Assembly: GCA_029248825.1 (NCBI GenBank)
Contig: JAQWIP010000120.1
Coordinates: forward strand, 1 to 14,766
DNA length: 14,766 nucleotides
From: Alphaproteobacteria bacterium
GTDB taxonomy: Bacteria; Pseudomonadota; Alphaproteobacteria; RS24
Reading direction: 5' to 3'
In this document: positions 1-7,570 of the stretch, in pieces
How the letters are laid out: every line of letters begins with the position of its first letter
How positions within the stretch are numbered: the first letter of the stretch is position 1
Made by a program: the position numbers and the translations under genes
Notes under the pieces: model-generated
Database searches by the model: none
Told to the model about the DNA's origin: nothing
What the model saw: only the letters and a program-made list of their open reading frames with translations

Positions 1-120
1 GAGCTGCATAACCGAGACAGCATCGGGGTGAAGCTTCACCGCCACAATGCGTTCTTGCAAACGCGTGAGCGGGCCGGCGATTTGCACGGCACTGGCGAGA
101 AAGGCTTCCGCTTTACTCAT
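1..120 (-). CDS. N-terminal fragment of an unrecognised protein
   Basis: An open frame on the minus strand starts with ATG at 118-120 and stays open for 40 codons to the left edge, so only the N-terminus is present. It begins MSKAEAFLASAVQIAGPLTR and continues as mixed helical-looking sequence. I see no signal peptide or known motif and do not recognise the family. There is only a weak GAAG-like ribosome site close upstream. The gene is divergent from the dioxygenase at 402, and the 281 bases between them must hold promoters for both. Its reality rests on codon pattern and position, and it could be a different frame's shadow. Confidence 0.5.
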   Translation of the reverse strand, partial: MSKAEAFLASAVQIAGPLTRLQERIVAVKLHPDAVSVMQL

Positions 121-225
121 TGGCTTCAACAACCTTACGCAAAATTAACACCCGATACGGCACGCGCCCAAACGATCTGGCACACGCATAAAGACCCGTG
201 ATATTTCGAATCACTTGCCCTTGCT

Positions 226-254
226 TTGTTTTATCACAGTTTGCCTCATAAAAT
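226..254 (+). promoter_or_regulatory. possible sigma-70 promoter for the dioxygenase gene
   Basis: TTGTTT (226-231), a 17-base spacer and TAAAAT (249-254) give a recognisable -35/-10 pair in the 281-base divergent gap 121-401. The -10 matches the consensus at 5 of 6 positions and the -35 at 3 of 6. It would leave a leader of about 140 bases before the ATG at 402. I see no other clear site in this gap. This is pattern matching only. Confidence 0.28.
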
Positions 255-401
255 TACCACAAATGGCGGAATTCCCGAACTTCTCCGCGCCCTTAAAACC
301 ACCCTCCTCGGCGCCTAGCAAATCGCGCGCGGGCGAAAAACTGGCTTGTCTTTGTCGAGATTTCAGGTGTAGAGTTTTGCCTAAATAAGGGAGAGAAAAT
401 C

Positions 402-1238
402 ATGAGTGATATTGCAATCAAGCCCGTGTCTGGCGGCGTTGGCGTCGAAGTGGCCAATGTAAACATCGATGAAACGCTGAGCGAGGGGCAGTTCCAGTTC
501 ATTCAAAAAGCTTTTGTCGACAATGGTTTGGTGTTTTTGCGCGACCAAGACATCACACCCGAGCAACATATCGACTTCGCCGAACGCTGGGGCGACATCA
601 ATGTGAACCGCTTCTTTCCCAAGCTCGATGGCTATGAGAAAATTGCCTCTGTCACCAAAGAAAAAGACCAAATAACCAATATCGGCGGCGGCTGGCACAC
701 CGACCATAGCTACGATCAAATTCCCGCTATGGGCTCTATTTTGCTGGCGCGCGAGACCCCCACCGTGGGCGGCGATACGCTTTTTGCCTGCATGTATAAA
801 GCCTATGAAAGCCTATCCCCTGGCCTCAAAACCACATTGGAAGGCATGAAAGCTGTGCATTCGAGCCGGCATATTTTTGGCGACCAATCGGCCTATCGCG
901 ACGAGATGGATGGCGTGTTTGAAAACGCCGATAAAGCCACCCAAGATGCCGTGCATCCGGTCATCATCACGCATCCCGAAAGCGGGCGCAAAGCGCTTTA
1001 TGTCAACCCAGCCTTCACGCTGCATTTTGAAGGATGGAGGGCGGCCGAAAGCAAGCCCCTGTTAGATTATCTGTATCAACACGCCACGCTGATGGAACAC
1101 ACAACGCGCTTTAAATGGGCCGAAGGCTCGATTGCCATTTGGGACAATCGCTGCACGTGGCATTATGCCTTGAACGATTACCATGGCGTGCGCCGCGAAA
1201 TGCATCGCATCACGCTGGAAGGCTCGCCGTTGAATTAG
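402..1238 (+). CDS. TauD/TfdA-family Fe(II)/2-oxoglutarate-dependent dioxygenase
   Basis: This 278-residue cytosolic enzyme of the TauD/TfdA family couples 2-oxoglutarate decarboxylation to hydroxylation of a small substrate. Family members act on taurine, alkyl sulfates, 2,4-D-type aryloxyalkanoates and others. Visible family marks are the HxD iron motif H99-T-D101 within GGGWHTDHSY, the distal iron ligand H254 in TWHYALNDY, and the 2-oxoglutarate-binding arginine R269, 15 residues after H254 as in TauD; R265 is also conserved. Length is normal for the family. The start is well supported by AGGGAGAG about 7 bases upstream of the ATG. No transporter or sulfonate genes adjoin, so the substrate cannot be named. 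Its stop codon overlaps that of the convergent isomerase by 4 bases. Confidence 0.9.
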   Translation: MSDIAIKPVSGGVGVEVANVNIDETLSEGQFQFIQKAFVDNGLVFLRDQDITPEQHIDFAERWGDINVNRFFPKLDGYEKIASVTKEKDQITNIGGGWHTDHSYDQIPAMGSILLARETPTVGGDTLFACMYKAYESLSPGLKTTLEGMKAVHSSRHIFGDQSAYRDEMDGVFENADKATQDAVHPVIITHPESGRKALYVNPAFTLHFEGWRAAESKPLLDYLYQHATLMEHTTRFKWAEGSIAIWDNRCTWHYALNDYHGVRREMHRITLEGSPLN

Positions 1239-1843
1239 GCTTTTTGGCCGAGTGCCGCCTCGACTTGGTCGAGGCGCTCTTTGCCGAAGAAAATTTCCTC
1301 GCCAACAAAAAATGTCGGAATGCCGAAGGCACCGCGCGACACCGCTTGTTCGGTATTGCTTGCCAATTGGGCTTTTACGTCTGGCTCGCTCATTTTCGCC
1401 ATCAACGCATCGGCGTCAAAGCCGGCGTCGGCAAACGCTTTATGCAGCACTTCCCCATCATCGAGTTTCAAGCCCTGCTCCCAAAGGGCGGCCACCATGG
1501 CATCGATATAGGCGGGCAAAAATCCCTCGCCTTGCGCCACAATCGCGCCGCGCGCCAGCATCAGCGTATTGACGGGAAAATGCGGGTTCATTTTAAATTT
1601 GCTCAACTTGTGAAGCTCGATGAACCGCTGCATTTCTAGGTTTTCATAAGCCATTTTATTGGGAATGGCGCCGAACGCAATCATCGGTGCCTGATTATTG
1701 GTGGCCTTAAAAATACCGCCCAAGAGACACGGAATATACTCAAACCGCGCGCTGGTTCGCGCTTCGATGTCGGGTATAATTTTATGCACCAGATAAGCGT
1801 TGGGACTGGCGAAGTCAAAAATGAAATCGATGGTTTGGCTCAT
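1235..1843 (-). CDS. 2-hydroxychromene-2-carboxylate isomerase / kappa-GST-like DsbA-fold protein
   Basis: This 202-residue protein has the DsbA/thioredoxin fold with a helical insertion. The family includes NahD-type glutathione-dependent isomerases of aromatic degradation and kappa-class glutathione transferases. The N-terminal strand runs into DFASPNAYL, where S13-P14 takes the place of the CxxC cysteine, as expected for kappa/HCCA enzymes. The C-terminal region carries the cis-proline segment GIPTFFV followed by a strand and helix. I chose the ATG at 1841-1843 because AAGGA lies 7 bases upstream; a further in-frame ATG at 1882 adds 13 residues before the fold begins and has no better site. 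No other aromatic-degradation genes are nearby, so the substrate is unknown and the specific isomerase name is only a family label. Confidence 0.85.
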   Translation of the reverse strand: MSQTIDFIFDFASPNAYLVHKIIPDIEARTSARFEYIPCLLGGIFKATNNQAPMIAFGAIPNKMAYENLEMQRFIELHKLSKFKMNPHFPVNTLMLARGAIVAQGEGFLPAYIDAMVAALWEQGLKLDDGEVLHKAFADAGFDADALMAKMSEPDVKAQLASNTEQAVSRGAFGIPTFFVGEEIFFGKERLDQVEAALGQKA

Positions 1844-1988
1844 GTGGAAATCCTTCTGTCCAAATTTAGTCGGCTGACCCAAATCAGCTTAGCCAAGCGG
1901 CCCCAATTTGCAAAGGCTTGCTTAGAGACCCGAAATCAGGGCAAAAGGGAGGGACGTTTGTAAGTTGCGTAACGAGTGAGTTGGTAAA

Positions 1989-3167
1989 ATGGCGTCGAGT
2001 GTTTCGACAATCCGTGTGGGCAAAAGGACGAGCGTGCTTGCGCGCCTGCTCTTGAGCCTTGCCTTGCTACCTGGCCTCGCGGGGTGCGCTAAGTTTTCGC
2101 AAGATGTCAAAAAAGACCCGGTCAACGTCGGCGAAACCATCGGCAGCGGCGAAGATTACACCAGCGAATTTGGCTCGACTTACGAGATTGGCACCCCCTC
2201 AACGCGCGCCGCCACCAGCAGCGCTTTATTTCTTGGCACGCTTTTGCGCGAGCAGCCCTATGATGCCCCCTCGGGCGGCTCTTATGGTTCGCTCTTTGCC
2301 GCCCATAGCGCGCTCAATTCAGGCGATGTGCCGATTGCCAGCACCGACACAGGCGCCACCCATCAATGGGATGACGGCTGGACGGGCAAAGGCGTGAAAG
2401 TCGCGGTTCTCGATCAGTTCACCGATAACGACCGCATCGACAGCCATGGCGATTTGGTTTCTTTGGTGGTCAATTCGGTGGCGCCCGAGGCGACTTTGGA
2501 AATGCGTAATTCCGACCTTGAGATGGCCAGCGCTTTCACGGCTTGGGCCGATTTCGACGCCAATGATTTTCACATCGTCAATAATTCATGGGGCATTCCG
2601 CGCTTTAACCACGTCACGCGCGAGGAATACACAGGCTTTGACGCCGATGTCGCGGCCGCCGTTGCAAGCAATTATCAAACCACCGGCTCGGCTATCTATA
2701 GCGATCGCATGTTGTTTATTTTCTCGGCCGGCAACTCTGGCGAGCTATGCCCCGACCGGCGCATTCAAGAATGCAGTTATGATGCCGCCGTCGTTTATGG
2801 CCAACGAGCCAATGGCGTGGCCGATAAAGACGCGATGATTTGGGTCGGCTCACTCAATGATGCTGGCACAGATATTGCCGCCTACAGCCATACGGCGGGC
2901 GATATGAAAAATGATTTCATCGTCGCCCATGATGATGTTTTGAGCGCTGGCGACGGAGCTGGCACGTCTTTCGCCGCCCCGCGCGTAACCGGCGCGGCCG
3001 CGCTGCTGCGCCATAAATTTCCTTTCCTCAATGGCACGCAGTTGAGAGATTTACTGCTCGGCACGGCCACTGATATTGGCGCCACGGGCATCGATGAAGT
3101 ATTCGGCCACGGCCAACTCGATCTGGCCAATGCGCTAAGCCCGCAAGGCGCTTTGGAGGTCGAATGA
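1989..3167 (+). CDS. S8-family (subtilisin-like) serine peptidase lipoprotein
   Basis: This 392-residue protein is predicted to be exported and lipid-anchored. A basic N-terminus and a hydrophobic stretch (about 17-32) end in the lipobox LAGC, giving Cys33 as the acylated residue. After a linker of about 100 residues comes a subtilase domain: Asp142 in VKVAVLDQF, His153 in DSHGDLV, an NNSWG strand at 198-202, oxyanion Asn249 in SAGNSG, and Ser327 in GTSFAAP. The Asp-to-His spacing is only 11 residues against about 30 in subtilisin, so that loop is much reduced. C254 and C262 could form a disulfide. The upstream ribosome site is weak (GAGTGAG). The next gene starts inside this stop codon (ATGA), implying coupled translation. 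Substrate is unknown; quality control or processing in the envelope is an inference. Confidence 0.85.
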   Translation: MASSVSTIRVGKRTSVLARLLLSLALLPGLAGCAKFSQDVKKDPVNVGETIGSGEDYTSEFGSTYEIGTPSTRAATSSALFLGTLLREQPYDAPSGGSYGSLFAAHSALNSGDVPIASTDTGATHQWDDGWTGKGVKVAVLDQFTDNDRIDSHGDLVSLVVNSVAPEATLEMRNSDLEMASAFTAWADFDANDFHIVNNSWGIPRFNHVTREEYTGFDADVAAAVASNYQTTGSAIYSDRMLFIFSAGNSGELCPDRRIQECSYDAAVVYGQRANGVADKDAMIWVGSLNDAGTDIAAYSHTAGDMKNDFIVAHDDVLSAGDGAGTSFAAPRVTGAAALLRHKFPFLNGTQLRDLLLGTATDIGATGIDEVFGHGQLDLANALSPQGALEVE

Positions 3168-3763
3168 GACATCTGATTTCCTTACAAAACAAACTTTGGC
3201 GCGCAGGCTTTTTCGCACTGGTCTTGGTTGCGCTTTTGCCCAGCCCCAGCCGAGCGCAAGATTGGCAGCTGCTGCACCTCAGCGCCAGCAGCCAGCATCA
3301 GGGGTCGAAAGTCTGGAGAGGTCGGTTTCATGGGCTCAATGGCCAGCTGTATAATGCCACGCAGTTTTATCAATCGACGCGACCGCAATTTTCCGCCAAC
3401 GGCCTCTTGGCTCGCTCCGGCCAAGGCGCGCTGACTTGGTTGGTGCCGCTATCGGTCGATGCGGGCTATTCGGCCAAACTCTATCAGGCCAGCCCCCTGG
3501 CCAGCCTCGGGTTTGGCGCCGCCTTGCGTCTTGGCGCGCATAGTCTCGTCAGCTTTCGGGTGGATAATATAATCGTGGTCGGCGGCAAAGTATCCGAACA
3601 GCCGTGCTTCGACAGCTTTCGGAGGCGCTTCCATTGCGGTTCGGGTCTGGCGTGGACAGAATTTGAAGCCACAAATAGCGCCAAAGATAAGAGCGGCGGG
3701 GGCGCAGGCCAGCTCAACGAGCCAGCCCTACATGCCAAATTCATTCATAAGTTTTCGTTTTAA
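3164..3763 (+). CDS. small exported, possibly outer-membrane protein coupled to the S8 peptidase
   Basis: This 199-residue protein has a clear Sec signal peptide: basic start, hydrophobic core about residues 14-26, and a likely cleavage after PSRA at residue 31. The mature part has alternating polar and nonpolar strands, many Ser/Gly/Ala and aromatic residues, two cysteines (C148, C158) that could pair once exported, and a terminal Phe (KFSF). A terminal Phe is a common final residue of outer-membrane barrels. It is short for a full barrel and I do not recognise the family. Its ATG overlaps the peptidase stop by 4 bases, so the two are probably co-translated and act in the same compartment. 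It could be a partner, substrate or anchor of the peptidase. It ends 5 bases from the convergent acyl-CoA dehydrogenase gene. Confidence 0.7.
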   Translation: MRHLISLQNKLWRAGFFALVLVALLPSPSRAQDWQLLHLSASSQHQGSKVWRGRFHGLNGQLYNATQFYQSTRPQFSANGLLARSGQGALTWLVPLSVDAGYSAKLYQASPLASLGFGAALRLGAHSLVSFRVDNIIVVGGKVSEQPCFDSFRRRFHCGSGLAWTEFEATNSAKDKSGGGAGQLNEPALHAKFIHKFSF

Positions 3764-3768
3764 GGCGC

Positions 3769-4908
3769 CTAGAACATTAAGTCCGCAAGCTTGCGGCGGT
3801 GATAGCGCGCATCGCCATGCAAGGCGCAATCCATAATGGCGCGACGCCGATATAGCTGCGCATCGCAATCATAGGTAAAGCCGAAACCGCCGTGAAACTG
3901 AATGGCGCGATCGGCGGCAAAACTATACGCCTCGCCCGCTTCGGCCTTGGCCATGCGCACGGCCATTTCGCCTTCGCCTTGTTGGTCGACCAAAAAGGCC
4001 GCCGAATAAAGGTGCGACCGCGCCCGCTCATAGGCCTGATGCGCATCCACCGCTGTATGTTTCAAAGATTGATACGAACCGATGAGCTTGCCAAATTGCT
4101 TGCGCGTTTTAAGATAGTCCAACGTGTAATCAATGCACGAAAACGCGCCGCCACACATATCGGCGGCCAACAATAAAGACGCCGTCAATTCAATATGCGC
4201 CAAAGTCTCGCGCGCCAAAGAAACATCCATCCGCACCGATAGGGGCAAGCGAAGACCTTCCAAATTCAGGGCATAGGAACGCTGCGTATCATCGATAATT
4301 TTCTCGCGTGTCAGACGCGACGCATCGACTTGCGACTTCGGCAAAACCACCAAAGCGGGTGCGCCCTCATAGGCCAGACTGACGATAAAAAACTCTGCGC
4401 TCGTCGCATGCGTGACCAGATATTTCACCCCCGATAACACCAAAGTGTCGCCATCCGCCTTGGCGGTGCAGCTCAGGTTTTCCAAATTCCAATCGGCATG
4501 CGCCTCGCAAAGCGCCAGACTGGCTGGCGAACCGCTAGCAATTTGGGGCAGAAGCGTTTGCTTTTGCGCCTCTGTGCCACCGCGCAATACGGCTTGTGCC
4601 GCCAATGTGGTGCCGATAAACGGCGAACTCATCATGGCGCGCCCCATATATTCGACCAGAGGCACAACCTCGCCCATGCCCAAACCAATGCCGCCGAAAT
4701 CTTCTGGAATGGCAATGCCCATCCAGCCCAGCTCCACCATCTCGCTCCAAATGGCGGGGTCGTATCCGGTCTCATCGTCGAGCAGGCTGCGGACTTTATC
4801 CATCGGCGATTTATCGCGGCAAAAGGCGGCCGCAATGTCGATGAGTTGAGCTTGCTCTTGCGACAAACCAATCGTGGGGGTAATGCCCGGGCCTACATAT
4901 GCTGACAT
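3769..4908 (-). CDS. acyl-CoA dehydrogenase, small-subunit-like (third gene of the ACAD set)
   Basis: This 379-residue member of the FAD acyl-CoA dehydrogenase family would oxidise, or help oxidise, the alpha-beta bond of an acyl-CoA and pass electrons to ETF. The N-terminal helical domain contains the IPEDFGGIGLG segment (67-77), and the C-terminal domain has YLKTRKQFGKLIGSYQ (265-280) and QFHGGFGFT (337-345), which contact FAD. The usual substrate-domain signature is weak: LALCEAHADWN stands where most members have a CxTEPxxGSD-type motif. I see neither the medium-chain-type catalytic Glu near the C-terminus nor a clear helix-G Glu-Arg. This resembles the small subunits of heteromeric dehydrogenases such as PimD/ChsE2 types. 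The ATG at 4908 has AAGGAAA upstream. It follows the next dehydrogenase gene by 36 bases and is probably in one operon with it. Confidence 0.85.
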   Translation of the reverse strand: MSAYVGPGITPTIGLSQEQAQLIDIAAAFCRDKSPMDKVRSLLDDETGYDPAIWSEMVELGWMGIAIPEDFGGIGLGMGEVVPLVEYMGRAMMSSPFIGTTLAAQAVLRGGTEAQKQTLLPQIASGSPASLALCEAHADWNLENLSCTAKADGDTLVLSGVKYLVTHATSAEFFIVSLAYEGAPALVVLPKSQVDASRLTREKIIDDTQRSYALNLEGLRLPLSVRMDVSLARETLAHIELTASLLLAADMCGGAFSCIDYTLDYLKTRKQFGKLIGSYQSLKHTAVDAHQAYERARSHLYSAAFLVDQQGEGEMAVRMAKAEAGEAYSFAADRAIQFHGGFGFTYDCDAQLYRRRAIMDCALHGDARYHRRKLADLMF

Positions 4909-4944
4909 GGGGTTTCCTTTTCTTCGTTTTGGGCGGGGGTTCGC

Positions 4945-6147
4945 TTAGCTTTTGGGAAGCCCAAGCACATGCTCGCCAATAATATTGCGCTGAATTTGCG
5001 ACGTGCCGCCGCCAATCGTGGCCGAGAAACTGTTCAAATAACCGCGCTGCCAAATGCCATTATCATGCGCGCTGTCATCGCCGACATAATAAGCCGCCCG
5101 CGTGCCTTGCAAAGTAATGGCGAAAGCATTGAGGCGTTGGTAGAAATCTGTGCTGGATAATTTGCCGCCCAAGGCCAAAGACATGGGGCGGTCTTGCGTG
5201 AGCGGTTGCAATTTATCGCGCCGAGACGCCAAGCCAAGCGCGCGCGCTTCGGTCATTAAATGCACTAATTCCTCGCGTATCGCCTCGTCTTCAATGGCCG
5301 GCTTGCCATTGAGCTGTGCCGATTTGGCCAGCCCAATAATATCATTCGGGTCGGATAGCATCATCACATGACCGCCTGCCTGTCCCGAGCGCGCGCCGCG
5401 CTCATATTCCAGCGTTTGCATGGCGATGAGCCAGCCTTCGCCTTCTGCGCCCATCAGGCAATCGGCCGAAATGCGCGCATCGTCAAAGAAGGTTTGGGTG
5501 AAGCCATATTCGCCGGTTAATTTGCGAATGGGAACCGTTTGAATGCCCTCGCCTTTCATCGGCGCGAGGAAAAAGCTCAAGCCTTTATATTTGCTCTCGG
5601 CTTGCGGATTGGTGCGCGCCAGCAAAATCATATGGTCGGCGTAATTGCCCTGCGTCGTCCAAATTTTCGAGCCATTGATGACATACGCATCGCCATCGCG
5701 CACGGCGCGGGTTTGGGCATTGCCCAAATCAGAGCCATGGTCGGGCTCAGAAAAACCCTGACACCAAATTTCTTCGGCCGAGAGAATGCCGCGAATATAT
5801 TTTTGCTTTTCGGCTTCCGAGCCTCGGTCGATGAGCAAAGGTCCCGTCCAATTGAGGCCAATGGCATTGAGCATAATCGGGGTGCGTTCTTGCGCCATGG
5901 CGCGGGTGGCCGCATCTTGAAAGCTTTTGTCCAGCCCGCCGCCGCCATATTCTGTCGGCCAATGGGCGCCCAAATAGCCCGCCTCATAAACTTTATTTTG
6001 CCAATCGCGCAGAAAATGAAACTGCTCATCCGTGCCGACTTCCATGAAAGTCAAAGGCAACATGAAATCCGTGTCTCTTGGCGTGTTTTCTTTAAACCAA
6101 TTCTGTGCGTCTTGCGTGAAGGCGTCTAAATCTTTTGCATCCAACAT
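4945..6147 (-). CDS. acyl-CoA dehydrogenase, large-subunit-like
   Basis: This 400-residue flavoprotein has the full acyl-CoA dehydrogenase layout. The N-terminal helical domain includes WPTEYGGGGLD (63-73), the beta domain has GFSEPDHGSDLGNAQT (131-146) and KIWTTQGNYADHM (161-173), and the C-terminal helical domain ends in GGGTSQIQRNI. The medium-chain-type catalytic Glu position is glycine here (G380), whereas E249 in EYERG fits the helix-G base used by isovaleryl-CoA and long-chain enzymes. I begin at the ATG at 6145-6147 because GGGAG lies 6 bases upstream; a TTG two codons earlier abuts that site with no spacing. The next gene downstream is the small-subunit-like dehydrogenase at 4908, and the 72-base gap upstream holds a possible promoter. 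Substrate is unknown. Confidence 0.88.
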   Translation of the reverse strand: MLDAKDLDAFTQDAQNWFKENTPRDTDFMLPLTFMEVGTDEQFHFLRDWQNKVYEAGYLGAHWPTEYGGGGLDKSFQDAATRAMAQERTPIMLNAIGLNWTGPLLIDRGSEAEKQKYIRGILSAEEIWCQGFSEPDHGSDLGNAQTRAVRDGDAYVINGSKIWTTQGNYADHMILLARTNPQAESKYKGLSFFLAPMKGEGIQTVPIRKLTGEYGFTQTFFDDARISADCLMGAEGEGWLIAMQTLEYERGARSGQAGGHVMMLSDPNDIIGLAKSAQLNGKPAIEDEAIREELVHLMTEARALGLASRRDKLQPLTQDRPMSLALGGKLSSTDFYQRLNAFAITLQGTRAAYYVGDDSAHDNGIWQRGYLNSFSATIGGGTSQIQRNIIGEHVLGLPKS

Positions 6148-6172
6148 GAACAACTCCCTTTATTTGCTCTTT

Positions 6173-6200
6173 ACTATAAGGGCTGGCGCGCGATTGAAAA
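6173..6200 (-). promoter_or_regulatory. possible promoter inside a 7-bp dyad, upstream of the ACAD pair
   Basis: On the minus strand TTTTCA (6195-6200), a 16-base spacer and TATAGT (6173-6178) resemble a -35/-10 pair between the third and second dehydrogenase genes. The inverted repeat GCTCTTT (6166-6172) / AAAGAGC (6198-6204) frames this promoter with arms centred 32 bases apart, about three helical turns, which would suit an operator. It would let the 4945-6147 and 3769-4908 genes be expressed apart from the gene at 6220. This is pattern-based only. Confidence 0.3.
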
Positions 6201-6219
6201 GAGCTAACCGCGCGTTCGA

Positions 6220-7410
6220 TTAAAGTCCGAGCAGGGCTTTCGACATAATATTGCGCTGAATTTCATTCGAGCCAGCATAGATGGTTGCGGCTCGATCGTT
6301 TAAATATTGCGGCATGGCGGTGGCTGCCAAATCAGACCCTAGCGGCGCGACATTGGCCTCGGGTCGGCGCGCTTCGGGTTGATAGGGCAAAGCGTAAAAC
6401 CCAACCGCTTCCACCGCTAACTCCGTCACCAATTGGCGTAATTCCGTGCCGCGCACTTTCACCGCCGAGGATAAAGCGCCCACCGGATCGCCCGATTTAA
6501 CGGCCGAGAAAATCTTATCTTCAAACGCCTGCATGGCCATAAGCTCGATTTCGGCGGCGGCTAATTTGGCCGTAAATTGGGGGTCGGCGCCCAAGCGATC
6601 GCCGGTTCCGTCTTGTTCGGTGGCGGCAAAATCACGCACCCTTTGAAGGCGCACTTGCAAGCCAGCCGCGTAAGAACTGCCGCGCTCGTGTTGCAGCAAA
6701 TATTTTGCGACCGTCCAGCCTTCGTTTTCTTTGCCCAAAACCGCCGAGGCCGGCACGCGAACATTTTCGAAAAACACTTGGTTGAATTCATGGTCGCCCG
6801 AGATGGAAATCAGCGGGCGGATTTCAATTCCGGGCAGATGAATATCAAACAGTAAAAACGTAATCCCTTGTTGCGGCTTGCACGACGTATCGGTGCGCAC
6901 GAGACAGAAAATCATATTCGACCATTGCGCATGGGTCGTCCAAATCTTAGTGCCATTGATGACATAATCGTCGCCATCGCGTTGCGCTTTGCATTGCAGG
7001 GAAGCCAAATCAGACCCCGAGCCTGGCTCGGAATAGCCTTGCGCCCAATAGTCTTCGCCGCTGCGAATGCGCGGCAGATAATGGTTTTTCTGCGCGTCTG
7101 TGCCATAGGCCAAAATAGCTGGCCCCACCATGCCGATGGCATTGGGTGCCAAGACGGGCGCATTGGCGAGGGTCATCTCGCGTTTGAAAATCTCATGCTG
7201 CTCCAACGACCATCCGGTGCCGCCCCAAGCTTCTGGCCAAGCCGGAACGGCCCAGCCCTTTTCGCGGTCGAGGATTTGCTGCCAAGCGATGCCAACGGGT
7301 TTTTCGGCATAAATGCCGGCGCATAATTGCCCCGCGCGACGCAACTCTGGCGTCAAATGTTCGGCCAGAAAATCGCGCACCTCTTGGGTGAATTGGTCTA
7401 ATTGCGTCAT
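6220..7410 (-). CDS. acyl-CoA dehydrogenase, large-subunit-like (first gene of the ACAD set)
   Basis: This 396-residue acyl-CoA dehydrogenase shares the pattern of its neighbour at 4945 without being a close copy. It shows VPAWPEAWGGTGWS (55-68), YSEPGSGSDLASLQC (126-140), KIWTTHAQWSNM (155-166), helix-G HERG with E242 as the candidate base, and IYAGSNEIQRNI near the C-terminus. There A379 stands at the medium-chain-type Glu position. The FAD, CoA and ETF-linked roles follow from the family. The C-terminal domain around 340-365 (Pro- and Ala-rich, EARRPEANVAP) is a longer loop than in simple straight-chain enzymes, as in large subunits such as PimC. The ATG at 7410 has GGGAG 6 bases upstream. 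It is divergent from the dehydrogenase-fold gene at 7571. Confidence 0.88.
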   Translation of the reverse strand: MTQLDQFTQEVRDFLAEHLTPELRRAGQLCAGIYAEKPVGIAWQQILDREKGWAVPAWPEAWGGTGWSLEQHEIFKREMTLANAPVLAPNAIGMVGPAILAYGTDAQKNHYLPRIRSGEDYWAQGYSEPGSGSDLASLQCKAQRDGDDYVINGTKIWTTHAQWSNMIFCLVRTDTSCKPQQGITFLLFDIHLPGIEIRPLISISGDHEFNQVFFENVRVPASAVLGKENEGWTVAKYLLQHERGSSYAAGLQVRLQRVRDFAATEQDGTGDRLGADPQFTAKLAAAEIELMAMQAFEDKIFSAVKSGDPVGALSSAVKVRGTELRQLVTELAVEAVGFYALPYQPEARRPEANVAPLGSDLAATAMPQYLNDRAATIYAGSNEIQRNIMSKALLGL

Positions 7411-7419
7411 CGTCGGCTC

Positions 7420-7556
7420 CCATGGTTGTTAGCAAAAGCATAGGCGGATATCTCGCTAGAAAACAAGAGCTGGTGAAAAGGACTGGTGAAAACCCATGGC
7501 TTGGCTTTAAGATAATCGCTAAATTAGGGCGATGGTCAGCCATGGGGTTGGCTTGA
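7420..7556. repeat. direct and inverted repeats in the divergent region (operator candidate)
   Basis: The 160 bases between the divergent starts hold several repeats. CTGGTGAAAA occurs twice in tandem (7470-7479 and 7483-7492), a 13-base period. CCCATGGCT (7493-7501) is matched by its complement AGCCATGGG (7538-7546), a 9-bp perfect inverted repeat. The same copies are also direct repeats, with TTGGCTT following CCATGG at 7494 and again after 7541. A third CCATGG lies at 7420-7425, next to the start of the dehydrogenase gene. This arrangement suits a regulator that controls both divergent genes. No regulator gene is in the window, so this is inference. Confidence 0.45.
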
Positions 7557-7570
7557 GGGGAAAGCCGCAT

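Noticed and set aside
1844..1882. Longer start for the isomerase at 1882
   Set aside because: It adds 13 residues ahead of the first strand of the fold, and AAGGA is placed for the ATG at 1843.
6148..6153. TTG start two codons upstream of the dehydrogenase at 6147
   Set aside because: GGGAG directly abuts the TTG with no spacing, while the ATG at 6147 has the proper 6 bases.
6186..6214. CGCGCG-containing inverted repeat after the dehydrogenase at 6220 as a terminator
   Set aside because: Short stem of a self-complementary repeat with no U-run following in either direction.
7532..7570. ATG at 7532 as start of the iron-ADH-fold gene
   Set aside because: Its only AGGG is 2 bases away; GAGGGG before 7571 is better placed and the extra 13 residues lie within the repeat region.
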